A stretch of DNA of 64,000 nt, taken from assembly GCF_000699445.3 (NCBI RefSeq), contig NC_067197.1, positions 21,683,809 to 21,747,808 on the forward strand. Direction: 5' to 3'. Below the pieces are notes generated by a model. It was not told the DNA's origin and searched no databases. It worked only from the letters and a program-made list of their open reading frames with translations. The position numbers were made by a program, and so were the translations under genes. Below are positions 10,514 through 22,734 of this stretch, in pieces. Position 1 is the stretch's first letter. Each line of letters opens with the position of its first letter. Origin of the DNA: Schistosoma haematobium. Its lineage: Eukaryota > Platyhelminthes > Trematoda > Strigeidida > Schistosomatidae.

Positions 10514-13500
10514 TGTGCTTTGATACTTAGGAATTATCAATACACAATGTTATTTATTCTTCAAGTTGAAAATAACAAATAATTACTATTAAATTAATTA
10601 CAAAAACGATAAAAAGAAAATGTAACGTTCATGAAATTTCCGTTTAGGTGGAGTGACCAACCAAATTAACTGTTACAATTTAGCAACTGTAAATCACAAT
10701 TAAATTCGAGCTATTTTATCCACCTATAAGATAATAGTAATGTGAAGTTCTGATTGAAAATTAGAACATACTGTCAATTCTGTTTTACATTCTCTGTCTT
10801 CATTCACTTTCCTTCGACTCTTTTATATGTTGTTTTATACTACTTATTAATATTGAGTAAAGTTTTTTTCTTAACAGCTTCTACCCGTATGATGTACAAG
10901 TTTATCGTGCAATATTGTAAAATATTTACATGCACTCACAACATTTGTTGTATTTATTATTACAATTACTTTCTTTCAATCCTTGTAGCAGTTATTCGCA
11001 ATTTTTTGCTATCATTTAATCCTTGTTTAAACTCAACAGTTTCCATATGGCTTGCTCTTATTCCAACTTTTGTTTGTTGATAAACCGTTATCAAGTTTAG
11101 ACACAGTTAATGGCTGTCATTTGCACTATCGAAGCCCCTTTTTTAGATAAAGGACGTGATAAACGCCACATACACTTCACAAGTTGAGGTTTATAACTAA
11201 CTTATGTATATTATTCAAAAAAGAACCACTATTTTAGACAAATCATTGTTTTATGGACTTCGATTTTGCGTGTATCTCGATTGAGTGATTTGGACGCTTC
11301 GGTAGATTTAACACATGCTATGCTTTTTAAGAGAAAATAATCTTTAAAAGTTATCTAACATCATGAATGGATTGTAATAGACATTTTAAGTCGTTAATTG
11401 ATTATCTTACCATCCGATGTTTCGTTTAAAAAATGACTTGGTAACTAGGATATAACTGATTTGAAAAAGATATTCAAGCGTAAGCAGAATGATATTCCCA
11501 AAGATATCAGAAATGAAGCTGATAAACACATACTTAACAGTTATGTGAAAAGTGTTTCCTTAATCTAATCGTAACAATAGTTAACATATTAACCGAACTC
11601 TTGTTATAAATATCACAAATCTTGTGTGTAGCTTTATTCTGGTCAGCCGGCCAGAGTTTACCCGATTCATACTTATATGAATATCGTTTAGTGGTTACTT
11701 CCTTGTTTGTATAGAAAACTATATCGTTCATAGAATACTTAGACGATAAAAGTGAGTCATACTGCTAAGCCTACACTGTTATACGCATACATACTTTAAC
11801 AAGATTAGTGTTACTTGTTGTCTATTCTTTAATTAACTCAATCAATTACTAATCAAACCGGATAAATTACAAATGCTATACACAGAAATGATGTAGAGTG
11901 AAAAACTGATCACTTAAGTGGTCAGATTATTTAATATATATTTCTTGCAATCGCATAATAGTTGTCATTCGTCAACACATATGTTACATTTATGCCACAT
12001 TCTTTGCAAATCTAACGTTGGTTACTTCAAATTAACAATACGTATCTATATAATCCATCATTACGTTTAATGTTACCTCTCCTTTTATATCAACTTGACC
12101 ATGTCTGTAAATCAGTTATTATTAAATTTGCCTGATATTTATGCCAACATGGGATCTAAAAATATCTTACACAAATAGTCTTTTTATTAAGCTTCACTGC
12201 TATATTCCTAATAAAACTCACTTATTCTTCTAAAAATTCAAACTCCAGATAATATATTTGTTGTTAACTGTTTGTTATATTGAATCTAGTTTAAAAGATT
12301 TACAGTTTCATACAAATTTACTCACAAAATTGAGTTAAACTTACTTACCTACTTTGTTGTGTTTAAGTAGACACATGCTAAAAGTAAAATATATTTCAAA
12401 CCCAGGTATTGAAATAACTTCAAAAATTTATTATGCAATTGTATACATCGTAATAATTTACAATTAAAATGGAAGAAGATAACATAAAATATTGTAATCA
12501 TAGAAATCGCAATAAATCACAAGCAAAAGTCAAATATTTTTTCCACATTTTTTTCCATTATTTATCTCTAATTTATTTACTCTTTATACTTTTTTGTAAA
12601 CGAAAAATAATACACTAAAGCACATGTATGAAATCATATGTGTACTCGACGAATTATACAAAGTGAATAGTATTGACCTTTCTTTTACATCTTACTATAT
12701 TATCTATCATTCCTGTCATAAATCATACTCTTCTTACCTGAACACATTTAATGCCTTGGTTAAAAGTTGGGTTAATGTGAGATTGGTGAATTATAAATAG
12801 AAAATTGTAAGAGTGAGTGAATGAGGTAGGGAGGGAGGTAGAGAGAGAGCGAGAGAGAGAAGCAGAGATACACTCTATATAAAGTAAGCATATCTTTAAT
12901 AAGTTAAATAATGTAACGTCTTACAACTGATTATTCTGTAAAAAGTACTTAATGCACAATTATTATTTTTACTAATGTATTTATATTTGTATATAAACAT
13001 AAATTATATTTAGCAAAGAATTAAAGTTAACTCGTTTGTTACATTGTATTTGATCATATGATACCATTGATTTGATAAAGAACGAAAGAGCAATTGACAA
13101 ACAAAGAAGAAGAATGATAATGCAATTACTTACAAAAATATTTTATATCATAATTTAGCAAGTACCATAAAACTGAATTGGATCTACTTATAGATTTTAT
13201 CAGTCAGTCTATAGAATAGTTTATGTTATTATTGAAACAGTTAAGAAACTGTCAAATGATTAAGTCATATACTACGTTCTTTTGTCTATTTTCATCCTCA
13301 CTATAACAGTAATTAAACCACCTTTCGCTGAAACAGACCTAGCAAACTTAATTAAGTGAAAACTTTAGAAGTTTAAAAAAAACACGAGTAATATGAAATA
13401 TCTATCAACTAGTAATACTGATAACAATAATATGATACAAGTAAATGAATATTAGTCGCTTTTCCGAAATTTCTGTTTCATATAACAGGAATTCTACTAA

Positions 13501-13680
13501 GATGTTATGACTTGTGATAGTATGTAGTCTTATCATAAGTGTCATTAGTTAAGTTCATATACTCGACCTCATATATATCTCTAACACCTATATACTACTG
13601 TTGTCCCAAACTACTATACTATTACATAAACATATGTGTTAGTGATAGCTAAGCTGAATAAAAATTTGAGTTTATAACTT

Positions 13681-13685
<5 letters not shown>
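10514..13685. other. AT-rich DNA without recognised gene
   Basis: The 108-codon frame at 10754-11080 is rich in Phe, Tyr, Ile, Ser and Cys and resembles translated T-rich DNA, not a known protein. A GA-rich tract lies at about 12828-12868. No exon, RNA gene or mobile element is recognised. Confidence 0.5.

Positions 13686-13714
<29 letters not shown>
13686..13714. repeat. (TA)n microsatellite
   Basis: Uninterrupted TA dinucleotide tract. Confidence 0.95.
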
Positions 13715-13715
<1 letters not shown>

Positions 13716-14080
13716 GAATCTATCTATTAATATACTGTGGTTACAAAGATAAATGAATATATTTCATTCATAATATATTTTGTATTACAGGTAGTTAAAT
13801 AACATGAATCTATTATATAATTAATTACAGAATTTATTAAGTTGATTTGTGAATCAACAATTCATCAATAAGTCTGAGAAACTTACTAATCTAGTTTTAA
13901 TCTACTACTGAAATCCGACTATATATCTGTTTTTCGATAAGTCTGTTAACTAAGGTTATAGGAGGATAGTCTAATAATAATAATAATAGATTTCAAGTAG
14001 GTTGACAACCATTAATCCATTAAATAGAACACAGTATATTCGCAAATTGTTCTAACATTCTTGAGGCAAATATGCAAAGA

Positions 14081-14084
<4 letters not shown>

Positions 14085-14140
<56 letters not shown>
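14085..14140. repeat. (TA)n microsatellite, 28 units
   Basis: Uninterrupted TA tract. It explains the run of alternating Ile-Tyr in the minus-strand frame 14012-14377, which is therefore not a real protein. Confidence 0.95.
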
Positions 14141-14141
<1 letters not shown>

Positions 14142-14321
14142 CATCTATCAACGCATACACAAAGCATAGAACAACATTTTAACGATATACCAAATTCAAA
14201 TTCTTGACTACATTCACTTAATCCAGATTTAAATAAGGAGATTAAATGTAAAGTACACAGTTGAATCAATTTATTGTTTTCTCTTGAATAATTAATCCAT
14301 TGAATCATAAATTTAACCTGA

Positions 14322-14628
14322 AGTGCAATGTAATGATAAGAAAAAATATAAAAGAGATAAGAAAATATATCAGTCATTTCAAATCATGAGTTAAGGTCAC
14401 TAAATAGACATTAAAAAGAAAATAGAACAGAAAAGACAAACAAATAGACAGTATTTTTTTAAAAGAATGAATAAATTTTCTTGCCAATTTCTGTATAAAT
14501 TTACAATTCATATCATGGTCATATGTTTGGTTTAGGGTTAGGATAGTACTCAAATCGTTTGGTTATTTTTTTTCGAAGAGAAAATCAGTATTGTTTTTGA
14601 AATGATTTAAATCGGTTAGTTATCAGTA
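14322..14628. repeat. Duplicated flank, copy 1 (pair at 60390)
   Basis: This non-SINE sequence recurs in the same orientation at 60390-60687. From about 14369 on the two look identical by eye, including runs such as the T7 before AAAAGAATG and GGTTTAGGGTTAGGATAG. The identity continues into the SINE to about 14707. It lies on the 3' side of the minus-strand SINE. Confidence 0.85.
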
Positions 14629-15148
14629 TTTTTAATGATTGAGATCATGAGTTCATTGAAGCTAGACCACTATGGAAAACCTGGAAGCACTACACAGCCG
14701 TTTCGTCCTATTATTGGGATCCTCATCTCGCCTCGAGAGATTCGAACCCATAACCTATCAGTCTCGCACGCGATCGCTTAACCATTAGACCACTAAACCG
14801 ACCGGCATCCAATGGTGTTAATGTCTAATTTCAACTAATACACGAAATTGGGCGACACATTCAACATTGTCTTCGGTGAGTTACTATCTCACAAGAGACC
14901 CGGTTGAACTTCACTAGTCATTGCCTCTCATTAGAACTCCAGGAAACACCTCTTGAAGCCAGTCACTAGTGAGTATATGTTGATTAATATCAAAACGGGT
15001 TTTTGTGGATATTATAGTAATTTTAATAGTTGAGAAATCCCACAATAAGACGAAACGGCCTTCCAGTGCTTCCGGGTTTTCTATGGTGATCTAGCTTCAA
15101 TTGACTCATGATGTCAACCATTAAAAATTACTATAATATCCACAAAAT
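14629..15148 (-). mobile_element. Hammerhead SINE with inverted 5' end
   Basis: Plus-strand order is antisense tail, antisense hammerhead remnant, antisense tRNA-like region, antisense body to about 15000, antisense tail motif GTGGATATTATAG (15005-15017), then from 15036 a sense-oriented hammerhead remnant and tail ending TATAATATCCAC. Read as the element (minus strand) the 5' end is therefore an inverted tail plus ribozyme segment. The internal hammerhead has lost CTGANGA by deletion and the inverted one starts after it, so neither should cleave. The B-box neighbourhood reads CTCGAGAGATTC, shared only with the 60.7 kb copy. Confidence 0.85.
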
Positions 15149-17485
15149 CAACCAATATTTTGACTACACCACAATCGATGAAGTTTGAAACTAAAAGAGG
15201 TCGGTAATTATTTAAGATAGACGTGATAATTTTCTCCGTTAACAAGTTTTTTTTAATGTGGTCATGATATTTCTTGTAGCTGAATTATTTGACCTAAATG
15301 GTTCTCCTAAAAAAACACCTCACTGGTACTGATTGATGCTATTTATTTCATAAGAAGTCAGAAAATATAATCTTATTGAAAATATTTTACTAAACTGAGT
15401 GAGTAATGCAATATCACTCACACTAGTTAGCGGGTGGTCAGTTGTATAAATCAAACTTATTCACTCATTGTTTAGCTGATAAAATAGGCTATAAGTAGAC
15501 AAAATGGTTATCTAGTATTTAGATCATTATGACTTAGCTGGTGAAATTCGATGCTGATTTATTTTTTATCCGAAATCTGGACAAAACGTGTCCTTCAATA
15601 GTATAATACATAATACACGAAAATCCAATTTCTGACCTATTTACCTACATATTACTTACTAATCTCATAAATGAGCTTATAATTTTTTCACAACCATGTA
15701 CTTACTTTATGACTCACTAACCTAGTCACTAGTTTGAAAATCTAAAACCAATCTAGTATAATAACTGAATGGAGTGAAAGTAGATAATAAAATGAGTTCG
15801 TGATATACGAGTATGAATAATGTTATTGCTAATTCAGAAGTAGTACTTCATTTCCAATAATGCCGGCACATATATAAGCTTTGGTTATTTCATAATTTCG
15901 TAAACATCACGCAATTGAAATATATATCAGCTAGGTACGTTTCATACAATCATCATATAATTATTTTACATTTATAATATAAAAGATTTAAATAATTTAT
16001 AACATTATCCAGTCTAATCAGCAAACATCTCATTTACTTAATATCTGTTAAAATATATTATAGGTCCGCGCAGAATAAAAAGAAACATAGAAACTTGTGA
16101 ATATTTTACAATGAACAGTAGGTGAATTCAACATCAGTAGACCTAATGGGTTCTCCTTTTAGCCAAGATGCTACGGGTCCGTGTTAGAGAAATCTGTTGA
16201 TATCTCCAATTTTCATAAGTATTGCTTACACCCTTCTGTATTTAAGTTGTAAACTTTTAGTTTTAATCTATGCGTCTATTCAATTCAGTACGTTGATGAT
16301 ATTTGATCAACTCAGATAAACGAAAGATGCCAAACAAATAGCTTATGAAGCTCTACATAGAGCATACTGTATTCGTCTCATAGGCTTTTATAGTTTGTCA
16401 AAATAATCTAGATAATACGTAAGATCTGAACAATGGAAAGATCTATTTATTGATTACAGTTGGTTTCCATTTGAATTCGACCAAAGTTCCTACTTAGTAC
16501 ATATGCCCAACTTTTTTACGAAGTGCAACCCAAAATAATTAGATTTAACAAGTCCAATTTGTTTTGAAGCGAATAAATGGAGGTTCAACAGTTAATATTT
16601 TCACTGTCTGCATGACACAGTGTAACCTTTAGTTAAAAATCATCTGATTTATTGTGTCAATAGCAACTTAATCGATTCCATTACATGAGAATTGTGCTAC
16701 TAACCAATGACTAATTGATAGCAGTTTTCTGAATTTACTGATAGCACTTACATGACTAATGGAACCCAGTTAAAGATTTAATACTTGTACAAAACTTATT
16801 GGGGATGGTAAGATGCGATTAACTTTACTGGCATAACCAGTCCGTTTAATCAGTGCGTGAAATGTATCGGATTCTACTTTTCAATAACCAATCAATTTAT
16901 AATGCCTCCTAATTGACCTACATTATTGTCTGGAAGTATTTACTCTAACTCACATATTAAAAATTCCCATTAAAATCTAATTTGAAAAAGTATTGACCTT
17001 TGATGAAGTTCAACATTGGCCTGACAGAGTAATATTCATTTTTCATGATAGACATTAGACTCCCTATTTGAAACAAAGAAGTATTCTTGGTTTTGCTCTT
17101 GACTATGTACCGAATATACATTGATAAACAGTAGCAAATCAAAAGAAGATTTATTCTTTTAAATTCAGAATTTATCTATTTTGTCTTTTAAAAGAATAAA
17201 TCAATCGACGTTCGTTTATAATATGAGTTACTTGAATGAATGCATCAATACGACTCAGTGACTGTTTGCTGATGATAATATTCATGGAGAACTAACAATA
17301 AAATTTACAATTCATATTTCAGCCTAATGTTACTTAATTCGCTGAATTTAACCATAATTTTGTGAGCGTTTTGCTTAACTCCAATCATTTCAAACCTTTT
17401 TTTTATAAAAATTCAGTTACAGTCGACGAATCTTAATTTTTATTACAGCTTACATTTCTCTCATATTAGTTCTTTTTGATCTAAT
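15149..17485. other. AT-rich DNA without recognised gene
   Basis: No gene, RNA or repeat family recognised. The 61-codon minus frame at 16957-17142 has no identifiable motif. Confidence 0.5.
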
Positions 17486-17650
17486 CAATCCTGGGTCTTG
17501 GGTTCGGACCCAGCAAGCAGGATCGTGGATGTGCACTATTGAGGAGTCCCATACTAGAACAATACAGCCATCCAGTGCCTCCAGGTTTTCCATAGTGGTC
17601 TAGTTTTAATTGACTCACGAGTTCAGCTATAAAATTACTAATTAATCTTA
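17486..17650 (+). mobile_element. tRNA-derived hammerhead SINE, 3' part
   Basis: It begins in the B box (GGTCTTGGGTTCGGACC) and continues through the hammerhead region and tail to the decayed AAAATTACTA motif. The core reads TTGAGGAGTCC, and the GAAA box is changed to CAATA, so this copy should not self-cleave. The minus-strand frame 17481-17669 is only the shadow of this repeat. Confidence 0.8.
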
Positions 17651-20600
17651 ATTTCTGTAAAGCGTTCATATCATTATTTAATTAACTTCAGTAAGTTTTT
17701 CACTTGTCTACAACTTCTAGTTCGATTACTGATCACTTCAAATGTTACATACCTACTAAACAATATTACCAATTATTTATTTTAAAAGAATAATTGTATT
17801 CTTGTATATTTATTATCATTTTCCTTTGAAATGAGTATGAGTTTGGTCCTTTTTTTCTAATAAATAAGGTACTGTATGTAATTCGATTTCAATTTGTCAT
17901 ATTTGGCAGCTATTTAGAACACACACACTTCAATAGTAATAATAATAACAATAATAATAAGAGTATTAATGATTATAATGATGTATATAATGTCGATTAT
18001 TGTCATTACCGAAACATCAGTATGCAAAAAGATAAAACCATAAAGAAACATAAACCTCTTTTCAATGAAATAAATATCTTTGTTCCATTGAAATGCTACA
18101 TATTGGTGCCCATAGACACATACACACACACAAGTACAAACATTCATATATACTCAATTCTAAAAGAGACATAAAAATGTAGTTAATTATTTACTCAAAT
18201 AATATATGCTCAATTATTCATTTTAATGTAATTTTCATAGTTGACAGCTATTTGGTGTGTAGATTAAAGTAAATTCAGATTTGATTTAATTAAATAATTG
18301 AAAGAAATTGTGTGTTGACTAAAGGTGTATATATATAGGCAGAGAGGGAAAGAGAGAAAGAGAGAACGAACACACTGAATTTATCGTACTAATTCAATTG
18401 ACAGTCCTTCGAATGGAAAAAAGAAAAGAAATGTCAGTCATATTTTGACATATCAATGAATGGAAAACATAAATGAATTGATGATTAAGTAAATGGTATC
18501 CTGTGTCGATTTTTCTTTATCTGAGTTTGTTCTTATTCGTTCCATATTATTCACTTAAATGGTTTTTTTTTAAATGTGTATAATTTTTAGACAGTTAAGG
18601 AAGAATTATTCAATATCCAATAGAAATTGAGATTTTTCCCGCCAAAGTTCAACAATGAGAAATATGACCACATATTTTTTTACGTGACTCATCTAGTGTT
18701 ATATCACTAGGAATTTATTGAACTTCAAAGGTCACCGCTTATTGAACGATAGTAATATCCTAGTTTTCTAACTCGTACGTACGTACTACATAGTAGTATG
18801 TTGTACGTATGTAGTCAAACTTTAGATATTAGATATTGTTTATACAATCGATTGGTCCGTTTCATGGTTTAGGTATCATCTAGAACAAATAAGTGAATAT
18901 AGTAATTCTTCTACCATAGATTATCTATTCTATACAATGAATTTATGTACTTTTATGGCATTTACTTTATGGCATTCTGAACAAAGAAATATCCTTAGAA
19001 AGATATTAGAATTTATTATATTTGTCTGATTAAATATGTTGAAATGATAATAAGTGATACCACTGTATAACTTACCAAAATCTAATTAAGATATAATTAG
19101 TGGATAACAAACTAAACTATAACATTTAAAGATACTCTATGGAAAAAAATATTATTTCCTTTCTGATAACCAAAAGTTATCAAGATAAAATTATAAATCA
19201 CTTGAGCTACAATTCAACCTCACTAATCTTATAGTTTAAACAGGTCAACAATAAGTCACTTACTCAAACATTATATTTTCAATTTAAGTTGCTATCCCTT
19301 CATGATAATAGTTTCACTTTTAATTCATTGAATAAAACTAGACAAGTTAAATGAATTGTCAAGTTTAGATTATAAGAAAAATGTATACCTGGGCAAGCGG
19401 TAGTGAGTAAGATGAATTACTCACCTCTACAAAGTCATCTTTCCAAAATATTTCTATCCGGGTAAGTTTGCTTACCGAAAAACACTTGTGAAGAATAAGT
19501 ACCGTATTAATTTCAGTTGAGCGAATTAAAAAGCCTTCAAAGTAGCTGGACTTAATAGCATATCATAGAAAATATGATCGTGTTTTTATGCTGTCATGTT
19601 TACCGCAGCAACTAGCAACCTTGATGTAGTTAATTGTACAGTCATCCATCCATTATTGACTTTAAACGTAATGCACGTGATACACATAAGAAAATTTCAT
19701 TGAAATTATGTTGTTTGAACTGGGCGTAATAATCTCTTATTCTTTTAAGGTAATCTCATGATGAATAATTTCAGATAGAAGTGAGCTAGGAGAATTTCTC
19801 CACATATTTCTCTTCTACCCGAAGTTTTTATAATGAAATTATCCAGAAAGACAATAAAAGCACAGCCTAAAGATTGCAATTTCAACAAAATTATTCTCCT
19901 GAAGTACAAATCTTCACCATCTCAAGTAAACTTCAATAGTGAACAACACTTTAGGGAAAATATTAGAGAGGAGAAATCCACAAACAGCTGTGCATATTTT
20001 GACGTGTAGTGAAAAAAGTCATTTTTGCTCGGTTAAATGACACCTAAAATAGAAAGTAAGATACACAAGGATAGGTATGTAATACATTTAATTTCGGAAA
20101 AATTATCTATAACTTACCAGATTGGATTCAGTTCGACAGAAGCTCCACTGCTGCATAAATTGTCAGACTAAGTGAAGAGATCTTCTAAATTATATGAAGG
20201 CTTGTAATCGTCATGGGTAAAGAAGACAAAACATGTTTTTTTTTAGTTAAAATTGAAGCAGTTCACTCTAATAGTGTGGTATAATATAATCACAGAACCG
20301 TTACTAAGAAAGTTATGATTCTACCGCTATAGTTTTTCATATTAACTCTCCAGTAATTTCAAGGTTGCTCATTTAAATTACCCGCCAAGACGTAACGTTC
20401 AGCATACAAACTTCGCTGATTTCAATAGACTACATAGGTGATTCGTCGTTGTTTGGCATTTTTTTTAAAACGTACTAAATCTCAACTTTTTCATTCAATA
20501 AACCTTTATACATTTTTTCTTGTAATAAACTCATCGTTATTAAAATGAATTGAATTTTCTAACATTTTCAGACAGTTTGAAAATTGTGAAATAATAGCCC

Positions 20601-20786
20601 ATCAATTAATAATCCCTTGGTTTCAAATGAATCTTGATTAGTTCGGATAAATTTATAATTGAATAATGAAACTTATTATTTTGTTTAAAGGTACCATTTT
20701 TATGCTATCACTTTCAAATTATGCAATAAATTATGAACACTAGATATATATTACTAATAAAAACACTTATTTATTTACACTGATTG
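17651..20786. other. AT-rich DNA with simple repeats
   Basis: Contains TAA-rich sequence (17935-17960), a CA-rich patch (18117-18132) and a GA-rich tract (18338-18366). The 77-codon minus frame at 17914-18147 is simple-sequence translation (runs of Val/Cys and Ile). A self-complementary ACGTACGTACG lies near 18775. No gene recognised. Confidence 0.5.
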
Positions 20787-20831
20787 AAATCATGAGTCAA
20801 TTGAAGCTAGACCACCATGGAAAACCTGGAA

Positions 20832-20877
20832 GCACTGGACGACCGTTTCGTTCTAGTATGGGACTCCTCAGCAGTGC
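20832..20877 (-). ncRNA. Hammerhead ribozyme core, left arm
   Basis: Minus-strand core: GCACTG, CTGAGGA, stem II GTCC/GAAC with one mismatch, GAAA, stem III ACGG/TCGT, GTC cleavage triplet, CAGTGC. All conserved core residues are present. It is the opposite-strand partner of the core at 21056-21101. Confidence 0.65.
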
Positions 20878-20969
20878 GCATCCACGATCCCGCGCCCCGT
20901 GAGATTCGAACCCATAACCTATCAGTCTCGCGGATTGGTTGATGTTAGACATTAACACCGTTGGATGCC

Positions 20970-20992
20970 AGCTCAGTGGTCTAGTTGGTTAG
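20970..20992 (+). promoter_or_regulatory. Pol III A-box-like sequence
   Basis: AGCTCAGTGGTCTAGTTGG fits the tRNA-type A box (TRGYNNARNNG) and sits about 50 bases before the B box, as in a tRNA gene. Inferred internal promoter of the SINE. Confidence 0.7.
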
Positions 20993-21019
20993 GCGTCTGG
21001 CGCGAGGCTGATATGTCCT

Positions 21020-21032
21020 GGGTTCGAATCTC
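21020..21032 (+). promoter_or_regulatory. Pol III B-box-like sequence
   Basis: GGGTTCGAATCTC fits the B-box consensus GGTTCGANNCC closely. With the A box upstream it marks a tRNA-derived head. It is not a tRNA gene: no acceptor stem closes around it and the family is dispersed. Confidence 0.8.
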
Positions 21033-21055
21033 GCGGGGTGCGGGATCATGGATGC

Positions 21056-21101
21056 GCACTGCTGAGGAGTCCCATACTAGAACGAAACGGTCGTCCAGTG
21101 C
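21056..21101 (+). ncRNA. Hammerhead ribozyme core, right arm
   Basis: GCACTG, CTGAGGA (21062-21068), stem II 21069-21072 with 21080-21083 (one C-A mismatch), GAAA (21084-21087), stem III ACGG/TCGT with no loop, cleavage expected after C21095, and CAGTGC pairing perfectly with GCACTG as stem I. All conserved core residues are intact. Confidence 0.75.
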
Positions 21102-21259
21102 TTCCAGGTTTTCCATGGTGGTCTAGCTTCAAGTGACTCATGATTTCAACCAGTGAAAATTTTTAAAATCTTCACAAAACCCCTTCTGACTTAATTATTT
21201 AGTCATATAGACTGAAATTCAATTTCGCATATAGTTCAGTAAATGATTAGTGAGTCAGA

Positions 21260-21690
21260 TTATTTCAGACATATCACATGTTGTTGAGATGTTAGACAGA
21301 TCACAGGTCACTAGACTATACGTCGGATGATAGATGTACGTGTGGATATCATCGGTAAGAGAATTATTCACCTAACAAGTCACAATCCACATATATATTT
21401 GTCTGGATCATTCAAGTATTTTGTATACAGTAGCATGATTTATGTTCTGATTCCTTCCAAATATAGCATAATGCTTCCTACACAATTTCAACCTCACTTG
21501 CGTAGGTGGTTAGATTAAACGTTAAGGTATGTGTATTGGTGATTGAACTGAACTGGTAGATCATAACAAAATCATCATTTCATTTTGATGAATTTCCATT
21601 ACTCATCATGTACTTAATGATTTGATCTACGTTAAATATTTCCAACTAATGTTAATTACAGAAATACTATTAATATATTTTTAATAATTG
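21260..21690 (-). repeat. Unclassified dispersed repeat, copy B
   Basis: Inverted, diverged copy of 8830-9205. Shared words include TTAAACGTTAAGGTATGTGTA and TCATCATTTCATTTTGATGAA. The 63-codon frame 21327-21518 lies entirely inside the repeat and is interrupted in the other copy, so it is unlikely to be a gene. Confidence 0.7.
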
Positions 21691-22429
21691 CGTTTGTTTA
21701 GCTGTAATGATAGTTACGCAGCAGTTAATAAGCACGCCTTGTTATTAAATCAGATTGAAACCATAGCCAACACTGGTAATCGTTATGCAAAGGGTGAGAG
21801 ATAGTTTTCATAGGATATCAATTAACGACCTATTAAACGTCAATACGTTTTATACAATTAGATTACAAAGTTGAGTGATATATGAAGATGGCTGAATGAA
21901 ATGTTAGGAAAGTAAGAATATGATGTAGAAAATGAACAACAAAATTTTTAATTATAAGTCATAACATTATTCAATAAACTCATCTAGCTGAGTAATATTT
22001 CACACTGTGTCAACCCAAAGGAGACTCACATAAAAGAAGAAGATAATAAACCAAAATAAAACACCATATCATCTGATAAGTTAGTTGAAGTTAGAATAGA
22101 CAACCGATGGTGATCATCTGTTGTATTAATAACTACACTTCTATAATGTTACCACTCTTTTCCTCTATGATCTGACATTTAATACAATAAATGTAAGCAT
22201 CTGTAGATCTAAATAACCACTTCATACAACTTTACCAAGAATTACGCAAATCAGTGCACAAGAAGTGTATTAAAACAGATTAGAGTAAATCGTAAGCAAA
22301 GTAGCCAACACTTGTTTCATGGATAAAATCTTTTCAGTAAACTATATAAGAACTTTCGTTTTAATTTGATAAAATAGTTTCACAGTATTTGGGCGCTTAG
22401 TTCATGTGAGACACTAAAGAGGAAGAATG
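21691..22429. other. AT-rich DNA without recognised gene
   Basis: No feature supported. Confidence 0.5.
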
Positions 22430-22545
22430 TATTTGTAAAACCTCAACGAATAAATTTAATGTAAATCCAACATTTCGTCTGACAATTTGGTCCAAGCTTT
22501 TTTAAGGAAATATAATCAAACATCAAAATTATCGAATATAAATAG
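22430..22545 (-). repeat. Dispersed motif shared with 35195-35280
   Basis: The words CCAACATTTCGTC, TTTTGTCT-like spacing and AAAATTATCGAAT occur in the same order at 35195-35280. On the minus strand it contains GACGAAATGTTGG, resembling the GAAA side of a hammerhead core; the CTGAAGAAG side visible at 35 kb has decayed here. It may be the downstream part of a Penelope-like element, which is an inference from the 35-36 kb copy. Confidence 0.4.
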
Positions 22546-22734
22546 ATAGATAGTTCCCTGGTTCATTGTATACTGAATAGGTCGTCTAATCAATGTTAAG
22601 AATGTTTAGAGTAGGTATTTGCTTTAGTGTGTACGAGACTTGTGATGTGAAACGAAAAGTGTTAAGATAACAGATTGTATATTTATGTAAGTGGTGTGAG
22701 AGAAAAATCTCATTCGCTATATAATGTCTCTGGT

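Larger units (their letters stand above)
20787..21190 (+). mobile_element. Foldback hammerhead SINE (two inverted arms)
   Basis: The left arm 20787-20935 is the antisense tail, hammerhead and B-box region. From 20936 the sequence switches to sense and runs through body end, A box, B box, hammerhead and tail to CCCCTTCTGACTTAA. The two arms can pair over about 150 bases with about 75 bases between them. Both arms carry the same private variant in the ribozyme (TAGAAC in place of TAGGAC), so one arm was probably copied from the other. Confidence 0.85.

Noticed and set aside
10754..11080. 108-codon open frame as a membrane protein gene
   Set aside because: Composition (Phe, Tyr, Ile, Leu, Cys) is that of translated T-rich DNA; no motif and no repeat or coding-like base composition.
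14012..14377. 121-codon minus-strand frame
   Set aside because: A third of it translates the (TA)n tract and the rest covers the duplicated non-coding flank.
14527..14545. Telomere repeat (TTTAGGGTTAGG)
   Set aside because: Fewer than two TTAGGG units; the same bases at 60.6 kb are explained by the duplication.
20970..21040. Genuine tRNA gene
   Set aside because: A and B boxes are present but no acceptor stem closes and the same block occurs in more than a dozen places with tail and ribozyme; it is a SINE head.
20787..21190. CRISPR-like or satellite array from repeated SINE blocks
   Set aside because: No regular spacing; copies are dispersed and differ in orientation and length.
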